Source: Opisthorchis felineus (Eukaryota; Platyhelminthes; Trematoda; Opisthorchiida; Opisthorchiidae). From it: a stretch of DNA of 64,000 nucleotides. Shown one piece after another: positions 60,919 to 64,000 of this stretch. The stretch's first letter is position 1. Each line of letters opens with the position of its first letter. Under the pieces are notes generated by a model, which did no database searches, had not been told where the DNA came from, and was given only the letters and a program-made list of their open reading frames with translations. The stretch spans positions 64,035 through 128,034 of the forward strand of contig SJOL01009857.1 in assembly GCA_004794785.1 (NCBI GenBank), read 5' to 3'. Both the position numbers and the translations under genes were made by a program.

Positions 60919-63227
60919 ACATGACTCTTTTTAGAACTGGTATGCTGATGGTCAGCGAATGAATAATGTTGTTGATGCCTAGGATACTCGTGAGACCCTT
61001 CTACAAACACCGATTTAAAGAAGTCTGTGTTAGGTATCATGGAGGTGGGAATGCATGTCCGCGGTATCGGCGTTCGAAGTCCACGCGCGGATCTGCACGG
61101 ACGGTTCGCGTGCAGTACTCCCTAAGAAAGGTGCCCCTAGTAGAGCACAATCTCACGGAGGCATCAGCTACAACTTAGTTTGAAATATCTTCGGGTTACT
61201 TTCTAAGAAGGAGCCAGACAGCTTTTTTTCCCGTGGTATCCTTACTTCAGGGACAGTACCGTATTTTGGTTGACTTGCCTAAATAATAGAGGCTACTGGT
61301 TCGGTACGTGGATGCTTTTAACATCACTTTCGTGTGAATACATACCCTAGGCAAATTTGAAATTTCCCCGTACTGGATGTTCCTTGCCCGTTACCTAGCT
61401 TGATCGAACCCGGGACGCAGGAACAACCAGTGAATGGCGACAAACCAACATGATGAAAGATACCTTTTTCGAATCGATTCACCGTAGACTGGTCTCTGAC
61501 TGTGAGCACAATTCCGTAGACAGATGTCGACGCATGGTAACTAGTGCCAGAATTACGCTCCTATTATCCATATGCTCTGGTTTTAATCAACTGCTGCAGT
61601 GTGATGTACTTACCACTCTCTAAGTCCAAAGAAAAACCATTGGTCAGTCAACCGGAAGCTGTGCGCCAGTGCACGACGTTCATAGCAAAGTGCAAAAGAA
61701 CCTTTGTAAGTTGATTGTGTCTTCATTGGTGTGACAAAGACTGCGATCGATACAGCTAGCTTGCATATGTACAAGTACGATAAGAAGCCTAGAAGTTCTC
61801 AGCCACGCGACAGCTGCACTCTAGGAAACGAAGACAAGCGCTTTGCGCTTAACCGAAACATCATATGGGCTATAAAACATCCTATACACCAATAGCAAAC
61901 AAATTACGTAACTCAAGTCCAATTAATGTCACAAATCACGCTCCTTGCCAGACAGACAGGCGGTAAAAAAAGATGGACAACGACAAAAACCAGGTATGCT
62001 TTCATACTCCAAAATATCAGGATTGTAAAAATAGAAAACACACCAATGGACCAAGCGAAACCAGATGACTGAATTGAACTCTATATCTCATCTTAATGCA
62101 AGTTAATCACACTACTGATCAGCCAGCCGTAGCTAAATAGTAGTGTTCAGATTCCCAATTTATCTTGACTTTCCCTCGGATTGTTAATTTGTGGGTTGTG
62201 TTGATTATTTCATTCGATTTTTGGTTGTGACATTTGCCTGCTGATCCAAGTGCTTTAGCTTCTGTAAATGGCAGCAGAGATCAGTTACACACTGGGGGTT
62301 CTCTCAAGTTCAACTTCAATCCAGAAGGCTGTGCTTTGAGGCTCTCAGGAAATTTGCGATTCGCACTGCTGACGGGTCCAAACAAGCAAGACTGACTGAC
62401 CTTGATCAAACTGTCAGCTTCTCTGCTGCACTATATTCGCTTCTGACTAGCACTACAGTTTTCGCGTGTCTATGGGTCTGCAGCTTTCCCCGTTCAACCG
62501 ATGCACGAAAACCATCTGAATGTCAGGCCAATGATGCATGTGAATTGTAAGCCTCACCACAACCATGACTGTCAGTAATCAGAATCAGGAAACGGTGTGC
62601 GTACACAGGTGTGAGCATGCAGAGAAATCCATCAGCATCAATCATAACCAGGCCCTAATCATCTCACGCCTTTGGCGAGCTGCGTCTGATAGACCCAGAT
62701 TTGTGTTCGTGGTAGGAAGACCTTGACCAGTGACCATAGTCAGCCAACTTGGTACGGCCATGGGACCGACAGGCTCAATTAAGTTAGGACAAACGCCTCT
62801 AAATCATAATTCTGTACTCAAGGTGTGATGGGAACAGCGATGAAGAAATGCATAATTTCAATCAGAAGCATGGAGAACGCTCCTCCACCGCGGTTGCATG
62901 ATAAACAGGAACGAAATGTGATGGAACTGTTAAACCACCGGGAACGTTCACAGACTAACTCAGTGCTTTCCATATCCTGAGTTGTACATTGTAAAGCAGC
63001 TGGTGCAGGAGTGCCCAGCTACACGGGATCCCAGACAAGTTTCCGGACGTCAATCCCGGTTTGGAGCGAAACTGATGATAGCGTATGCAAACAAAGCACC
63101 ATCTTCAAAATGAGTCCCGGAGTTTTGTAAACGTTATTGTTATTTTATTGTTATAACCCGAACAGTGGTGGATTTTTCTAGTTCTGTTCTCCGTCGACCT
63201 CAGATAACTATAAAAAGAAAGCCAGTG
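60919..63227. other. Unannotated stretch
   Basis: No repeat-family match and no gene recognised. A CpG-rich patch with partial self-complementarity lies at 61,060-61,110 (CGTTCGAAGTCCACGCGCGG and on). Confidence 0.45.
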
Positions 63228-63560
63228 GTTCAAGTTCACATCACCCTCGTTTCAACAGTCGTCCGTGCAGGGGTTTGAACCCCGCACATCTGACAGGTGA
63301 GGGAAGCGTGTTACCACTGCTCCACCAACGCACATTGGGCGCATCTGAATTCTCATGTCTGAACCGGCGAACGTGTTTACACTTGGGTGATGAGATTGGT
63401 TTGCCCGACCCCTCGAATGATGACCCAGTCTTGGTTGTTTCGATCGATTGACCCGTCTGTCAGGACTCCAGTCCAGTGTTTCCCTCTTTTGATGTGAACT
63501 CACCAGAGTCCACCGGGACAGGAGGATGACCGCTCAAACGAGAGTGATGTGAACTTGAAC
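63228..63560 (-). mobile_element. Family-3 tRNA-Gly-like element with inverted ends
   Basis: A minus-strand tRNA-like module at 63,265-63,333 (GCGTTGGTGGAGCAGTGG ... GGGGTTCAAACCCCTGC) resembles tRNA-Gly. The outermost 25 bases (63,228-63,252 and 63,536-63,560) are inverted repeats with one mismatch. The right quarter is the reverse complement of the left part of the 56.6-kb copy, so this is either two copies fused head to head or an element with true terminal inverted repeats. No target duplication was found. Confidence 0.75.
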
Positions 63561-64000
63561 TCTACAAATCCTGCAAACACCTACCACAAATCCAGTGGTG
63601 TCACAGTCTGGGTCCCTAATGACCATTAAACTACAGTGCCTCATCCAATCTAACGATCAGGATAGTTGGCGCCTAAAAACTCCCGCAACATCCGAGCAGA
63701 ATGACATGAAGAATTCTTGATGATGCTCCTTGTTAGTAGTATAAAACAAATGGCACTTAACTGTTGTGTTTCGGTCACACAAGTAAGGCCCCACAGACTG
63801 ATGAATACATGCAACGTTCCAGGTAAAATTTGGACAGTGCGCTTCTAATATCTCTCGATATTCACGTGATGTGCGTCGCTGCTGATTCCGCACAACAACG
63901 AAGCAGCTGTCTCATGCGTCTCGGTCTTTCAGTGTGGGTTATTTTACATACAGTCATTCAGCCGGAATAATAACTAGTGCTGATCGCAATCAATATAGCA
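63561..64000. other. Unannotated unique sequence
   Basis: No feature recognised. The 78-codon minus frame (63,657-63,893) is unassigned. Confidence 0.5.

Noticed and set aside
60347..60934. 195-codon plus-strand open frame as a gene
   Set aside because: Its last third is antisense SINE sequence flanked by a 9-bp target duplication, and the rest has no domain.

Overview
The window looks like non-coding DNA from a metazoan nuclear genome, most likely a digenean flatworm and probably an opisthorchiid liver fluke. The evidence is the absence of any bacterial-style gene array, scattered microsatellites, degraded retroelements of flatworm type (a Penelope-like endonuclease and an RTE-type reverse transcriptase tail), and a tRNA-derived SINE. 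The SINE reads through as GFEPRTF, a peptide I remember, unchecked, from fluke gene predictions. No rRNA, functional tRNA, CRISPR array, operon or confident host protein-coding exon was found. The longest open frames (172-195 codons) are about what 64 kb of random sequence would give.

Layout. 1-9.8 kb is mostly unique DNA with two AT microsatellites and one fold-back fragment. 9.8-21 kb is rich in repeats: tRNA-like SINE copies of two families, a complete palindromic (fold-back) element at 18.6-19.0 kb and a TAGAA satellite. 21-27 kb is mostly unique, with a CCAAT/CRE/E2F-like cluster at 23.54 kb. 27.0-29.3 kb holds two dead retrotransposons: the C-terminal GIY-YIG endonuclease end of a Penelope-like element (minus strand) and, 0.7 kb away, the C-terminal end of an RTE-type LINE (plus strand). 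32.6-43.3 kb has several copies of the palindromic family, a TTAC satellite, an AT satellite and a 151-bp direct repeat spaced about 1 kb. 43.3-52 kb is mostly unique apart from a second Penelope-like 3' end at 49.2 kb. 52-64 kb is again SINE-rich and contains a tRNA-Gly-like family, one copy of which has 25-bp inverted termini.

How the parts relate. The interesting signal is the network of short non-autonomous repeats. Family 1 is a classical tRNA-derived SINE whose three copies each have an exact 7-9 bp target-site duplication. Family 2 carries an internal Leu/Ser-tRNA-like module. The palindromic family is present in about ten copies or fragments, and its one-sided flank seems to share a short core (GTTTCRCCCTTNTTGGG-like) with family 2. 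Family 3 has a Gly-tRNA-like module. The RTE and Penelope-like remnants are possible sources of the mobilising enzymes, but no end homology was established. Everything was read by eye; identities are hand counts and boundaries are approximate to a few bases unless set by a target-site duplication.
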